The notes beneath the pieces are model-generated. The model saw nothing but the letters and a program-made list of their open reading frames with translations. It was not told the DNA's origin and made no database searches. DNA of 64,000 bases. It comes from Rhodococcus triatomae BKS 15-14. GTDB taxonomy: Bacteria; Actinomycetota; Actinomycetes; Mycobacteriales; Mycobacteriaceae. The translations under genes were made by a program, and so were the position numbers. Shown here one piece after another: positions 25,391 through 34,187 of the stretch (positions are counted from its first letter, which is position 1; each line of letters begins with the position of its first letter). Location of the stretch: contig AODO01000013.1 of the NCBI GenBank assembly GCA_000341795.1, positions 51,668 to 115,667 of the forward strand, given 5' to 3'.

Positions 25391-26130
25391 CACCGGACGA
25401 ACATTTGACACTGCTCCGCGCCGAGGGGGAGCGGCTCGCGTCGATGCCCGCGTCGGCACTGGACGCACCCGTGCCGACGGTTCCCGGGTGGACGTTGGAG
25501 CGGGTCGTCCGCCACACCGGCAGGGTGCATCGGTGGGTGGCCGCGACGGTCGCCGCCGGACCCGGCGCCTCGCTCGGCGCCGAGGTGGAGCCCCTGCCGC
25601 GCGGGCCGGAGTGCCTGAGCGCGTACCGGGAGTCGCTCGACGCACTGCTGACGGAGTTGTCGGCGCACGACGGCAGCCGCCCGACACCGACGTTCACCGG
25701 CCCGGGGGAGCTGCGGTTCTGGATCCGCAGGCAGGCGCACGAGGTCGCGATCCACCGCGTGGACGCCGCCGACGCCGTACACGCCGCGGGTGGGCAGGCG
25801 CCGGAGCCGCTGGACGCGCGCGGTGCCGCCGACGGGGTCGACGAATGGGCCGGGCTGATGCTGCGCCGTGCCCTCGCCGAGGTGCCGGTGACGTTGCACG
25901 GCAAGACCGTTCACCTGCACGGCACCGACACCGACGACGCCGAGTGGCTGCTCGGGTTCTCGCCGGACGGTGTCACGGTGGAGACCGGGCACGCGAAGGG
26001 CGATGTCGCCGTCCGCGGTACCGCTGCCGAACTGCTGCTGACCATGTGGCGACGCCGTCCACTCGCCGCGCTGGAGACGTTCGGCGACGCCGACGTCGCG
26101 CACCGCATGCTCGACGCCGCCGTCATCTGA
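25387..26130 (+). CDS. Mycothiol-dependent maleylpyruvate isomerase-family protein
   Basis: A 247-residue DinB-like helical protein of the MDMPI family. It has the N-terminal VPGWTLERVVRHTGRVHRW with a metal-ligand His and the RRQAHEVAIHRVDA motif providing two further His ligands; the C-terminal MDMPI_C-like domain ends the protein. Family members are mycothiol S-transferases or isomerases, which fits a mycothiol-producing actinobacterium. The specific substrate is unknown. It is translationally coupled to the alpha/beta hydrolase. Confidence 0.85.
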   Translation: MTPDEHLTLLRAEGERLASMPASALDAPVPTVPGWTLERVVRHTGRVHRWVAATVAAGPGASLGAEVEPLPRGPECLSAYRESLDALLTELSAHDGSRPTPTFTGPGELRFWIRRQAHEVAIHRVDAADAVHAAGGQAPEPLDARGAADGVDEWAGLMLRRALAEVPVTLHGKTVHLHGTDTDDAEWLLGFSPDGVTVETGHAKGDVAVRGTAAELLLTMWRRRPLAALETFGDADVAHRMLDAAVI

Positions 26131-26174
26131 TCCGTACGCCCTCGGTGGTGGCGGTCCCGTGCGCGCGACAGCGC

Positions 26175-26648
26175 CTACGTGCCGCCGCAACCCCAGGTCA
26201 GCCGCGCTGCCGACTGACCCGACGACAGTGACGCGCGGAGCAGGTCGTCGGAGAGGTCCGGGTCTCCCAGGGAGGTGCATGCGACGACCGTCACCGGACG
26301 GTCGCCGTCCGTGACGGCCGTTGCGCCGTGCCGAAAGTCGGCGCGGGGGAGGGCGAGGACGGTCAGTGTCGACGACCAGGCCTCCCGTCCGAACGTGACG
26401 ACGGCGCGCACCCAGCGCGCCAGCTCGGCCCAGTCTGCACCCGGGTCGTCGACGAGGCGCGCGCCGAAGAGCTTCTGGCCGGCGTGATCCCGGTCGCCGT
26501 CCGCGGCCGCGACGCCCAGTCGGTGCAGGGCGCCGAACAGGCGCGGCTCCCCGGTCGGGTCGGGATTCACCAGCAGCAGCGAGGGGAAGTCGGCACCGAA
26601 GCCCGGTCGTCCACGGTCCACGGAATCGGCGGGCACAATCGTCGGCAT
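26175..26648 (-). CDS. Hypothetical protein divergent from sirtuin gene
   Basis: A 157-residue protein I do not recognise. It has a soluble composition with no signal peptide or membrane segment, VVTFGREAWSSTLTVLALPRADF in the middle and a C-terminal GCGG. ATG 26648 would overlap the sirtuin ATG (26647) on the other strand, so the internal GTG 26621 may be the real start. Third-position G/C bias is high along the frame and no better gene competes on the other strand. Confidence 0.55.
   Translation of the reverse strand: MPTIVPADSVDRGRPGFGADFPSLLLVNPDPTGEPRLFGALHRLGVAAADGDRDHAGQKLFGARLVDDPGADWAELARWVRAVVTFGREAWSSTLTVLALPRADFRHGATAVTDGDRPVTVVACTSLGDPDLSDDLLRASLSSGQSAARLTWGCGGT
26634..26639 (+). 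promoter_or_regulatory. Candidate -10 hexamer for sirtuin gene
   Basis: CACAAT 7 nt before ATG 26647, the same hexamer as at 1446 and 32740-32745. Confidence 0.35.
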
Positions 26649-27408
26649 GACGCCCATTGAACCCGACGCCGCGCTGCTCGACACGGTCCGTTCCGCCGAG
26701 CGGGTGGTGGTGTTCTCCGGCGCGGGGATGTCGGCCGAGTCGGGGGTGCCGACGTTCCGTGACGCCCTGACCGGGCTGTGGGCGCGATTCGACCCGACCG
26801 AACTGGCCACCCCGCAGGCGTGGGAGCGTGATCCCGATCTGGTGTGGGCCTGGTACGAGTGGCGAGCGGCGATGGTCCGCCGCGTGGCGCCCAACGCGGG
26901 CCATCGGGCGGTCGCCGACTGGGCGCGATCCGCGCAGCTGACGGTGGTCACCCAGAACGTCGACGACCTGCACGAGCGGGCGGGCTCGGCGGTGGCGGCC
27001 CATCTGCACGGCAGCCTGTACGCGCCGCGCTGCGGTGGATGCACCCGGCCGGCCGAGCTGGACGACGACCGATTCGACGGCATGGCCGAGCCCGCCGAGC
27101 GGATGACGCCGCCGAGTTGTGTGCACTGCGGGGCGGCGGTGCGTCCGGGTGCGGTGTGGTTCGGCGAGCCGCTGCCCGACGCCGCCTGGGCCACGGCGGC
27201 TGACGCCGCAGAGAACTGTGACCTGATGGTGGTCGTCGGGACGTCCGGGGTGGTGTACCCGGCCGCAGAACTGCCGCTGCGGGCGGTGCGTGCCGGGGCG
27301 ACCGTCGTCGAGGTGAATCCGCAGCGCACGGACCTCACCGACGCCGTCACCCACTCCTGGCGGGTCACGGCGGCCGAGGCGCTCCCGATTCTCGCCGCGG
27401 TGCGGTGA
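26647..27408 (+). CDS. NAD-dependent protein deacylase (sirtuin class III, CobB-like)
   Basis: A 253-residue Sir2 enzyme that removes acyl groups from lysine using NAD. NAD site: FSGAGMSAESGVPTFRD (about 23-39); catalytic QNVDDLH (103-109) and active-site His121 (HLHGSL). Zinc is bound by CGGC (129-132) and a second CVHC pair. The YEWR sequence at 70-73 supplies the Tyr and Arg (Y-x-x-R) that define SIRT5/CobB-type desuccinylases, so succinyl or malonyl lysine is a likely substrate. It is convergent with the TetR gene, 4 bp away. Confidence 0.92.
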   Translation: MTPIEPDAALLDTVRSAERVVVFSGAGMSAESGVPTFRDALTGLWARFDPTELATPQAWERDPDLVWAWYEWRAAMVRRVAPNAGHRAVADWARSAQLTVVTQNVDDLHERAGSAVAAHLHGSLYAPRCGGCTRPAELDDDRFDGMAEPAERMTPPSCVHCGAAVRPGAVWFGEPLPDAAWATAADAAENCDLMVVVGTSGVVYPAAELPLRAVRAGATVVEVNPQRTDLTDAVTHSWRVTAAEALPILAAVR

Positions 27409-27412
27409 GGCG

Positions 27413-27973
27413 TCAGGCGCGCAGCCCGCGGATGTAGGTCTCGACGAGCCAGCGTTCGTGCTCGGCGAGGTCGGGAATGTCGGCACCGGTCGGCAGTGGC
27501 CGGGTGACGGTGGCGAGACCGAGCTGGAACTGCACGGCAGTCAGGTCGTCGCGTACGACACCCACCCGCCTGGCGAGTGAGACCACCGTCTCGAGGGATT
27601 CGAGCGCCTCGGTGCGCAGCGCCACGAACTTCGACACGTCCGCGCCGTCGGTGAGGGCGTCCACCACGATCGACACGAGGGCTCCCGGACGAAGCGCCGC
27701 GACGTCGCGGACGAACGACGCCCACCACGTCTCGGGGTCGGGCGTCACCTCGGCGCAGTAGCGATCCATGATCGCGGCGATGCGTTCGCGGGTGTCGACG
27801 GCGATCGCGTAGAGCAGGTCGTCGCGGGTGGCGAAGTGCCGGTACAGCGTCGCGACACCGACGCCCGCCTCGGCGGCGATCGCGTTCACCGACACCGTCG
27901 TTCCCCGGGACGCGACGAGGCGGCGGGCGGCCGCGACGACCGCGTCGCGATTGGCCTGCGCATCGGCTCTCAT
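27413..27973 (-). CDS. TetR-family regulator of divergent membrane protein
   Basis: A 186-residue TetR protein with HTH VNAIAAEAGVGVATLYRHFA (about residues 29-48). ATG 27973 is chosen because AAGGAGG lies just upstream; an ATG 8 codons earlier lacks a ribosome site. It is divergent from the membrane protein gene. The inverted repeat at 28007-28022 in the shared promoter is its probable operator. Confidence 0.9.
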   Translation of the reverse strand: MRADAQANRDAVVAAARRLVASRGTTVSVNAIAAEAGVGVATLYRHFATRDDLLYAIAVDTRERIAAIMDRYCAEVTPDPETWWASFVRDVAALRPGALVSIVVDALTDGADVSKFVALRTEALESLETVVSLARRVGVVRDDLTAVQFQLGLATVTRPLPTGADIPDLAEHERWLVETYIRGLRA

Positions 27974-28006
27974 GGCGTCCTCCTTCGGCGGATCCATTGT
28001 GGACCA

Positions 28007-28022
28007 GTAAGCGGAGTCTTAC
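28007..28022. promoter_or_regulatory. Probable TetR operator
   Basis: GTAAG-CGGAGT-CTTAC, perfect 5-bp arms, in the 94-bp divergent region between the TetR gene and the membrane protein. An overlapping GGAGT-N5-ACTCC repeat (28013-28027) is also present. Confidence 0.55.
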
Positions 28023-28067
28023 ACTCCCACTTAATCGGAGTAATTCTCTCTCGTTTATGGAGTGGTG

Positions 28068-29072
28068 ATGACCGCACTGCACGATTCCCCGCCCGCCGAC
28101 ACCGCCCGGCCGCGTGGTCCGCGCGTACTCGCCGGTGTCGTCGCCGGACTGACCCTCGCGGTGTCGCTGATGTTGCTGGCGTTCGCCGCACCCGCGGTCA
28201 ACTCGGGCGCCCACGATCTGCCGATCGCCGTGTCCGGTCCGGACGCCGCCGTCGCGAGACTCGAAGCGGCGCTGGACGCCAACGGCCCCGGGGCGTTCCA
28301 GGTCACGCCCCGCGCCGACGCCGACGAGGTGGCGACGGCGATCACCGAACGCGACGCGGTCGGCGGCATCTCGATCACCCAGGACGGCGTGCTGATCCAG
28401 ATCGCCTCCGCGGCGGGGGCGCCCTACGCGCCCCTGCTGAGGTCGGTCGGTGCCGGACTCGCCGCGCAGGGCCAGGTGGTGACCTACGCCGATCTGGTGC
28501 CGCTCACCGAGGACGATCCGGCGGGTTCGGGGCTGACCGCACTCGCCCTCCCGCTCGCGTTCGGCGGCATGATCTCGGCGGTCGGGCTCGTCACCCTCTT
28601 CGCGCACAGCCGGACGCTGCGCGTGCTCGGCTCGATCGGATTCTCCGTCGTCGCGGGAATCGCCATCACCGCGATCCTGCAGTTCTGGCTCGGCTCGATC
28701 GACGGCTCGTTCTGGCTGACCGCGACGGGTGTCGCGCTCGGCATCGCCGCGATCTCGCTCGTCGTCCTCGGGTTGGAGTCGTTGCTCGGCTACCCGGGTC
28801 TCGGGATCGGGGGCGTGGTCATGGTCTTCATCGCGAACCCGCTGTCCGGCCTCGCCACCGGCCCGTGGTGGCTGCCGCAGCCGTGGGGCGCGATCGGGCA
28901 GTTCCTGCCGATCGGAGCCGCGGGCACCGTCATCCGCTCGGCGGCCTTCTTCGACGGAGCCGGGGCCGGTCGCGCCCTGCTGGTTCTCGGTGGGTGGATC
29001 GCGGTGGGGTTGGTGCTGGTCGCGCTCTCCGCGCGGCGCGCCACGCGGGACGAGGCCGTCGTCCCCGCGTAG
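28068..29072 (+). CDS. DUF3533/YhgE-Pip-like membrane protein
   Basis: A 334-residue membrane protein: one N-terminal segment (about 24-44), an extracytoplasmic domain (45-155), then a cluster of hydrophobic segments from about 165 to 325. This one-plus-several layout, with an ABC-2-permease-like C-terminal half, resembles YhgE/Pip and DUF3533 proteins. Role unknown; such proteins sit in export or phage-infection-related systems and are often controlled by a divergent TetR, as here. Start ATG 28068 has GGAG 5 nt upstream. Confidence 0.72.
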   Translation: MTALHDSPPADTARPRGPRVLAGVVAGLTLAVSLMLLAFAAPAVNSGAHDLPIAVSGPDAAVARLEAALDANGPGAFQVTPRADADEVATAITERDAVGGISITQDGVLIQIASAAGAPYAPLLRSVGAGLAAQGQVVTYADLVPLTEDDPAGSGLTALALPLAFGGMISAVGLVTLFAHSRTLRVLGSIGFSVVAGIAITAILQFWLGSIDGSFWLTATGVALGIAAISLVVLGLESLLGYPGLGIGGVVMVFIANPLSGLATGPWWLPQPWGAIGQFLPIGAAGTVIRSAAFFDGAGAGRALLVLGGWIAVGLVLVALSARRATRDEAVVPA

Positions 29073-29088
29073 CGGCCGACGACGCGGT

Positions 29089-29190
29089 CTATGTGTGGAT
29101 CACCTTGTCGCTGGACCCGAAAGCGATCATGAGCGCGTTGTAGAACTCGACCTTCGGGTCGTACACCAGGATGTCCTGCACGGTCAGCAT
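29089..29190 (-). CDS. Small protein of 33 residues
   Basis: A short ORF beginning MLTVQDILVYDPKVEF and ending SSDKVIHT. It is preceded by GAGGAG at ideal spacing (6 nt) before ATG 29190. Almost every codon ends in G or C, as in the real genes around it, which is unlikely for a random 33-codon frame. It lies between the FadD terminator and the convergent membrane protein gene, separated from both. No signal peptide or double-glycine leader is visible. I do not recognise the family. Confidence 0.6.
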   Translation of the reverse strand: MLTVQDILVYDPKVEFYNALMIAFGSSDKVIHT

Positions 29191-29217
29191 TCGAACTCCT
29201 CGTCTGCTCCACACGGA

Positions 29218-29253
29218 GAATGGGTCGTCTCCCGGACGGGAGACGACCCATTC
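29218..29253. terminator. Strong 16-bp hairpin downstream of fadD
   Basis: Perfect 16-bp stem (GAATGGGTCGTCTCCC with its complement) around a GGAC loop. It lies 33 bp after the fadD stop on the minus strand and upstream of the small ORF. No clear U tract, but the stem is very stable. Confidence 0.75.
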
Positions 29254-29285
29254 AGTCACACACTCGGCCCGGTCGGGCCGGAACG

Positions 29286-31073
29286 TCAGGAGTAGATCGC
29301 CTCGATGGCGGTTCCGAACGACTCGTGGATGACGTTGCGCTTGAGCTTCAGCGTCGGGGTCAGCTCCCCGGTCTCGATCGAGAAGTCCACGTCGAGGATG
29401 CGGTACTTCTTGATCTGCTCCGGGTTGGAGACCTTCTTGTTGCCCTCGGCAACCGCCGCGTCGATCTCGGCGACCAGGTCCGCGTGCTTGACGATCTCCG
29501 CGATCGGCGTGTCGGTGGCGATGTTGTTCCGCTCGAGCCAGCCGGGAAGCGCCTCCTGGTCGATCGTGATGAGGGCGCCGATGAACGGCTTCGCGTCGCC
29601 GACCACCAGGCACTGGCTGATCAGCGGATGAGCGCGCAGGGCGTCCTCGAGCACTGCGGGAGCGACGTTCTTGCCGCCCGCGGTGACGATGATCTCCTTC
29701 TTGCGGCCGGTGATCGAGACGAAGCCCTGCTCGTCGATCGACGCCAGGTCACCGGTGTGGAACCAGCCGTCCCGGATCGCGTCGGCGGTGGCGGCGTCGT
29801 TGTGCCAGTAGCCGCCGAACACGACCGGACCCTTGACGAGGAGCTCGCCGTCGTCCGCGATCCGCACCGCATGCCCGCTGACGGGCTTGCCGACGGTGCC
29901 GACCTTCTGGGCGGAGGTGGTGTTGACGGTGATCGCGGCGCTGGTCTCGGTGAGTCCATAGCCCTCGAACACCGGAACACCGATGCCGCGGAAGAAGTGC
30001 CCGAGCCGGGAGCCGAGCGCGGCGCCACCGGAGACGGCGCGGTCGCACTCCCCACCGAGCGCGGCGCGCAGCTTGCCGTAGACCAGCTTGTCGAAGACGA
30101 AGTGCTTGATCTTGAGGCCGAGCCCCGGGCCACCCGTCTCGAGTGCCTCGCTGTAGGCGATGGCGGTCTCGGTGGCCTTGGCGAAGATGCTGCCCTTGCC
30201 GCCGTCCTCCGCCTTCTGCTTGGCCGAGTTGTAGACCTTCTCGAACACGCGCGGCACCGACAGGATGAAGTTCGGCTTGAACACCGCGAACTGGTCGACC
30301 AGCGTGGTCAGATCCGCGGTGTGCCCGACGGTGACCTTGTACTCGAACGCGGCGAACGACACGGCGCGGGCGAAGACGTGGGCCAACGGCAGGAACAGCA
30401 GCGTGCGCTGGCCCTCGTACATCGAGTCGGACAGCGCGAGCTGGACGGCCTGGCATTCGGCATTGAAGTTGCTGTGGGTCAGCTGGACGCCCTTGGGGCG
30501 GCCGGTGGTGCCCGAGGTGTAGATGAGTGTCGCGGGCGAGGACGCGTTCACCTGAGCGCGACGCTCGTGCAGCGCCTCGTCGGTGATCGTCGCGCCGCGC
30601 GAGGTGAGCTCGTCGATGGCGCCGGCCTCGATCTGCAGCATCTCCCGCAGGGCGGGCGCGGCCTCGGCGACGTCCTTGACCGTTTCGGCGTGCTTCGCGG
30701 TTTCGACCACCAGCAGCGCGGTGGCGGAGTCCTCGAGGATCCACTGGGCCTGGTCGGCGGAGGACGTCTCGTAGATGGCGACGGTGCATCCGCCCGCTGC
30801 CCAGATGGCGTAGTCGAGGACGACCCACTCGTAGCGGGTGGCGGACAGGATCGCGACCCGGTCACCGAGCTCGATGCCGGAGGCCATCAGGCCCTTGGCC
30901 ACGCCTGCGACCTGAGCCGCGAACTCGCCCGCGGTGACGTCCACCCAGTTGCCGCCGACCAGCTTCTTGAAGGGAACGTGCTGCGGACATTCCTTCTCGT
31001 AGCGGAACACCGTGTCGGCCATCGAGACGTCGTCCGGAATGGAAAACGACTGCGGAACTTCGAACTCTCGCAC
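29286..31073 (-). CDS. fadD: Long-chain acyl-CoA ligase (FadD15-type AMP-forming synthetase)
   Basis: A 595-residue AMP-binding synthetase that activates fatty acids to acyl-CoA. P-loop/A3 motif LIYTSGTTGRPKGVQLTH (about 187-204), A5 YGLTETSA, A7 DGWFHTGD and A8 SITGRKKEIIVTAGGKNVAP are intact. Length and the C-terminal LTPTLKLKRNVI ending match FadD15-like ligases. The GTG start at 31073 is preceded by GGAGGG about 8 nt upstream. Monocistronic, with the hairpin at 29218-29253 behind it. Confidence 0.93.
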   Translation of the reverse strand: MREFEVPQSFSIPDDVSMADTVFRYEKECPQHVPFKKLVGGNWVDVTAGEFAAQVAGVAKGLMASGIELGDRVAILSATRYEWVVLDYAIWAAGGCTVAIYETSSADQAQWILEDSATALLVVETAKHAETVKDVAEAAPALREMLQIEAGAIDELTSRGATITDEALHERRAQVNASSPATLIYTSGTTGRPKGVQLTHSNFNAECQAVQLALSDSMYEGQRTLLFLPLAHVFARAVSFAAFEYKVTVGHTADLTTLVDQFAVFKPNFILSVPRVFEKVYNSAKQKAEDGGKGSIFAKATETAIAYSEALETGGPGLGLKIKHFVFDKLVYGKLRAALGGECDRAVSGGAALGSRLGHFFRGIGVPVFEGYGLTETSAAITVNTTSAQKVGTVGKPVSGHAVRIADDGELLVKGPVVFGGYWHNDAATADAIRDGWFHTGDLASIDEQGFVSITGRKKEIIVTAGGKNVAPAVLEDALRAHPLISQCLVVGDAKPFIGALITIDQEALPGWLERNNIATDTPIAEIVKHADLVAEIDAAVAEGNKKVSNPEQIKKYRILDVDFSIETGELTPTLKLKRNVIHESFGTAIEAIYS

Positions 31074-31256
31074 TGAGGATCCCTCCAGGAACTACTGATC
31101 GGTACGGGTGTGCATTGGATCACATCGTAGGGGACCGTGCACAGTCTTCGGTGTCCGGATTGACCGAATGTAACGCCCGAGAAACGATCTACCTGTTACC
31201 GCAAGTCTCGGGAACAGTGGATTGACCGGAAACCGCCTGATCAAGTGAGGCGAAGA

Positions 31257-31883
31257 TCACGTGCACAGGGTCGACCTCACCTCCTGGTCGGTGAGCTGGT
31301 GAAAGTCCCGGTACGCCCCGCCCACCCCGCCGAGCCAGCGCGGCACCAGTGGGCACACCACCTCGTCGGCCTCGTCCTCGAGGCGCGTCATCGCCTCCTC
31401 CGACGACACCGGCATCGCGACCACGATCCGCCCCGCACCGTGCGCACGCGCCACCCGGCACGCCACGGCCGCGGTCGCTCCGGTGGCCATGCCGTCGTCG
31501 ACGATCAGCACGACCCGGCCGGCCGGGGACACGCCGGGCCGGTCGCCGCGGAGCATCCGTACCCGGCGGTCGAGTTCGCGCCGCTCCGCCGACTCGACCT
31601 GAGCGATCGCCGCTTCGCCCACCCGGGACTGCGCGATCACGTCCGCGTTGAGCACCCGCACGCCGCCCTCGCCGATCGCACCCATCGCGAGTTCCGGCTG
31701 CCACGGCAAACCGAGCTTGCGGACGACGATCACGTCGAGGTCACCGCCGAGTGCGCGGGCGACCTCGGCGGCGACGGGAACACCGCCACGCGGAAGTCCC
31801 AGCACCAGCGGGGTGGTGTCACGCAGGTGCGTCAGGGAGGCGGCCAGTTCGCGGCCGGCTTCGGCGCGGGTGGCGTAGAGCAT
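31257..31883 (-). CDS. Phosphoribosyltransferase family protein
   Basis: A 208-residue PRTase-fold protein. The PRPP-binding loop is VVLIVDDGMATGATA (about 120-134); an N-terminal LGLPRGGVPVAAEVARAL and the DVIVVRKLGLPWQPELAMGAIGEGG segment are typical of the stand-alone PRTase/erythromycin-esterase-associated family. Substrate unknown. ATG 31883 follows GAAGG. It lies 52 nt downstream of the nitrilase gene on the same strand. Confidence 0.85.
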   Translation of the reverse strand: MLYATRAEAGRELAASLTHLRDTTPLVLGLPRGGVPVAAEVARALGGDLDVIVVRKLGLPWQPELAMGAIGEGGVRVLNADVIAQSRVGEAAIAQVESAERRELDRRVRMLRGDRPGVSPAGRVVLIVDDGMATGATAAVACRVARAHGAGRIVVAMPVSSEEAMTRLEDEADEVVCPLVPRWLGGVGGAYRDFHQLTDQEVRSTLCT

Positions 31884-31935
31884 GTCGCCTTCGACGCTAC
31901 GCCGCCGTGTCCACTTTCCGGCCACGCCGAGGTGT

Positions 31936-32733
31936 CTACTTTTCGGCCACACCGAAGCGGCGCAGCGCCAGCGCCGGGTTCTTCGACCTGGCCTCGGCGA
32001 TCCGGGCGGCGCTCAGCTCGGCGCGGGCGGTGCCGACCTGCTCGCCGAGCGACGCGAGCACCACGCCCATCGGGTCGACGATCATCGAATTGCCCGACCC
32101 GCTGCGGCCACACTGGTCGGCGGCCGCGACGTACATCGTGTTCTCGATCGCCCGGGCCCGCACGAGCGTCGTCCAGTGGTCCTCCTTGAGCGGTCCGGGT
32201 ACCCACTGGGCGGGCAGCGCGAGGACGTCGGCGCCCCCGTCGACGATGCGCCGCGTCATCTCGGGAAACCTCAGGTCGTAGCAGGTCTGCATGCCGAAGG
32301 TGAGGTCGTCGACGGTGAACGTGGCCGGCGCCGTGACGTCCCCGGCCCGGATCACGTCCGACTCGCGGAAACCGAAGGCGTCGTAGAGGTGGATCTTGCG
32401 GTACACGGCGGCGATCCCGCCGTCGGGTGCGACGGCGACGAGGGTGTTGGACACGTGGTCGTCGCCCGCGAGCGCCTCGGTGATCCCGACGACCACGTGG
32501 ACGCCGAACTCGGACGCGACGGCCCGTACTCCGGTGACCCACGGCCCGTCGAGGGGTTCCGCGGCCGCGGCGAGGCTGTCGTCGATGCGGGCGCCCGTGT
32601 ACATCGCGTACTCGGGCGCGACGACGACCCGGGCGTCGCGGGCCGCGGCCTCCCCGACCAGGGCACGTACCGCGGCGAGGTTCTCGTCCTTGTCGGTGCC
32701 CGAGGCGAACTGGGCCACTGCGATCTCGACCAT
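31936..32733 (-). CDS. Carbon-nitrogen hydrolase (nitrilase superfamily amidase)
   Basis: A 265-residue C-N hydrolase with the full catalytic triad Glu41 (VAPEYAMY), Lys113 (YRKIHLYDAFGF) and Cys151 (MQTCYDLRFPE). It resembles the Nit2/omega-amidase and deaminated-glutathione amidase branches. Substrate unproven. A -10-like CACAAT (32740-32745) lies 6 nt before the ATG, suggesting a leaderless message that may continue into the PRTase gene. Confidence 0.88.
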   Translation of the reverse strand: MVEIAVAQFASGTDKDENLAAVRALVGEAAARDARVVVAPEYAMYTGARIDDSLAAAAEPLDGPWVTGVRAVASEFGVHVVVGITEALAGDDHVSNTLVAVAPDGGIAAVYRKIHLYDAFGFRESDVIRAGDVTAPATFTVDDLTFGMQTCYDLRFPEMTRRIVDGGADVLALPAQWVPGPLKEDHWTTLVRARAIENTMYVAAADQCGRSGSGNSMIVDPMGVVLASLGEQVGTARAELSAARIAEARSKNPALALRRFGVAEK

Positions 32734-32779
32734 GCGCCCATTGTGCCGGGCGGCCGTTGCCGGCCGCCCGGCGGCGATC

Positions 32780-34063
32780 TCACTCCGCGGTGGAGGCGAG
32801 GTTGCCCTCCAGGTAGGAGTGGTACGCGGGCAGGTCGAGCATGCCGTGTCCGGACAGGCCGATGACCAGGACCTCCGGCTCGGTGAGCGTCTTCGCGTAC
32901 GCGGCGCAGGCCGCGATGGCGTGCGACGACTCCGGTGCGGGCACGATGCCCTCGGCGCGGGCGAACTGGACGCCGGCTGCGAACGAGTCCGTCTGGTCGA
33001 CGGCCTGGCCCGTGACGTAGCCCAGCTCGACGGTGTGGCTGAGCAGCGGTGCCATGCCGTGGTAGCGGAGCCCGCCCGCGTGGATCGGGTCCGGGACGAA
33101 GTCCTGGCCGAGGGTGTGCATCTTCATCAGCGGCGTCAGTCCTGCGACGTCACCGTGGTCGTAGCGGTACTCACCCTTGGTGATCGACGGGCAGGCGGCG
33201 GGTTCGACGGCCATGACGCGGGTCTTCGCCCGGCCGTGCAGGACCTCGCGGATGAAGGGGAAGGCGAGTCCGGCCAGGTTGGAACCGCCACCGGCGCAGC
33301 CGAACACGACGTCCGCGTTCTCCTCGCCCGCGGCCCGGAGCTGCTCGACGGCTTCGAGTCCGATGACGGTCTGGTGCAGGACAACGTGATTGAGGACACT
33401 GCCGAGGGCGTACCGGGTGCTCGGCTCGGACGCCGCGACCTCGACCGCCTCGGACACCGCGATGCCGAGGCTGCCCGGGGTGTCCGGGAACTCTTCGAGG
33501 ATCTTGCGTCCCGACGCGGTGAGCGGCGAGGGGCTCGGGTGCACGGTGCCGCCGTAGGTCTCCATGAGGAAGCGGCGGTACGGCTTGGAGTCGTAGGAGG
33601 CGCGCACCTGCCACACCTCGAGGTCGATACCGAACTTCGCGCACGCGAACGACAGGGCCGAGCCCCACTGGCCTGCGCCGGTCTCGGTGGTGATCTTGGT
33701 GACGCCGTCCTGGGCGTTGTAGTACGCCTGCGCGACGGCGGTGTTGGTCTTGTGGCTGCCGACCGGGCTGACACCCTCGTACTTGACGTAGATGCGCGCG
33801 GGGGTGCCGAGCGCCTTCTCGAACTCGCGGGCGCGGATCAGCGGCGCCGGACGCCACGTCCGGTAGACCTCACGGATCGGCTCGGGGATCGCGATGTACG
33901 GCTCGGTGGCGGCCTCCTGCGCGATCAGTTCGGACGCGAACAGGGCGTCGAGGTCGGCGGGCGTGACCGGCTCGCCGGTCCCCGGGTGCAGGTGCGGCGG
34001 CGGCGGGACCGGAAGGTCGGCCGCGATGTTGTACCAGTGGGTGGGGATCGGCGTATCGGACAC
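32780..34063 (-). CDS. TrpB-like PLP enzyme (TrpB2 type)
   Basis: A 427-residue tryptophan synthase beta homologue of the longer TrpB2 class. The PLP lysine is K105 in GSHKTNTA; the phosphate-binding GCAGGGSN loop is near 255. It is stand-alone: no trpA, trpC or trp operon gene is nearby, and the usual alpha-subunit contact is not maintained in TrpB2. It probably condenses indole, or a related nucleophile, with serine or phosphoserine; the physiological reaction in actinobacteria is uncertain. Monocistronic. Confidence 0.88.
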   Translation of the reverse strand: MSDTPIPTHWYNIAADLPVPPPPHLHPGTGEPVTPADLDALFASELIAQEAATEPYIAIPEPIREVYRTWRPAPLIRAREFEKALGTPARIYVKYEGVSPVGSHKTNTAVAQAYYNAQDGVTKITTETGAGQWGSALSFACAKFGIDLEVWQVRASYDSKPYRRFLMETYGGTVHPSPSPLTASGRKILEEFPDTPGSLGIAVSEAVEVAASEPSTRYALGSVLNHVVLHQTVIGLEAVEQLRAAGEENADVVFGCAGGGSNLAGLAFPFIREVLHGRAKTRVMAVEPAACPSITKGEYRYDHGDVAGLTPLMKMHTLGQDFVPDPIHAGGLRYHGMAPLLSHTVELGYVTGQAVDQTDSFAAGVQFARAEGIVPAPESSHAIAACAAYAKTLTEPEVLVIGLSGHGMLDLPAYHSYLEGNLASTAE

Positions 34064-34172
34064 GAGCTCTCCTGGTGCTGGACGAGTGGATTCTGACCCG
34101 CATTGTGCCGGTGAATGTGATCAGGGATACGGGGCGGGTGGCTTCGAGTCGGCCACCCGAAGAGCGATCGAC

Positions 34173-34178
34173 TAAACT
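34173..34178 (+). promoter_or_regulatory. Candidate -10 hexamer of deaD
   Basis: TAAACT 9 nt upstream of ATG 34188. The transcript would have almost no 5' leader; the AGGTGA that follows is too close to the ATG to be a normal ribosome site. Confidence 0.45.
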
Positions 34179-34187
34179 CCAGGTGAA

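Noticed and set aside
26175..28607. An 810-codon minus-strand frame
   Set aside because: It is antisense to the sirtuin and membrane protein genes; only the last 157 codons look like a separate gene.
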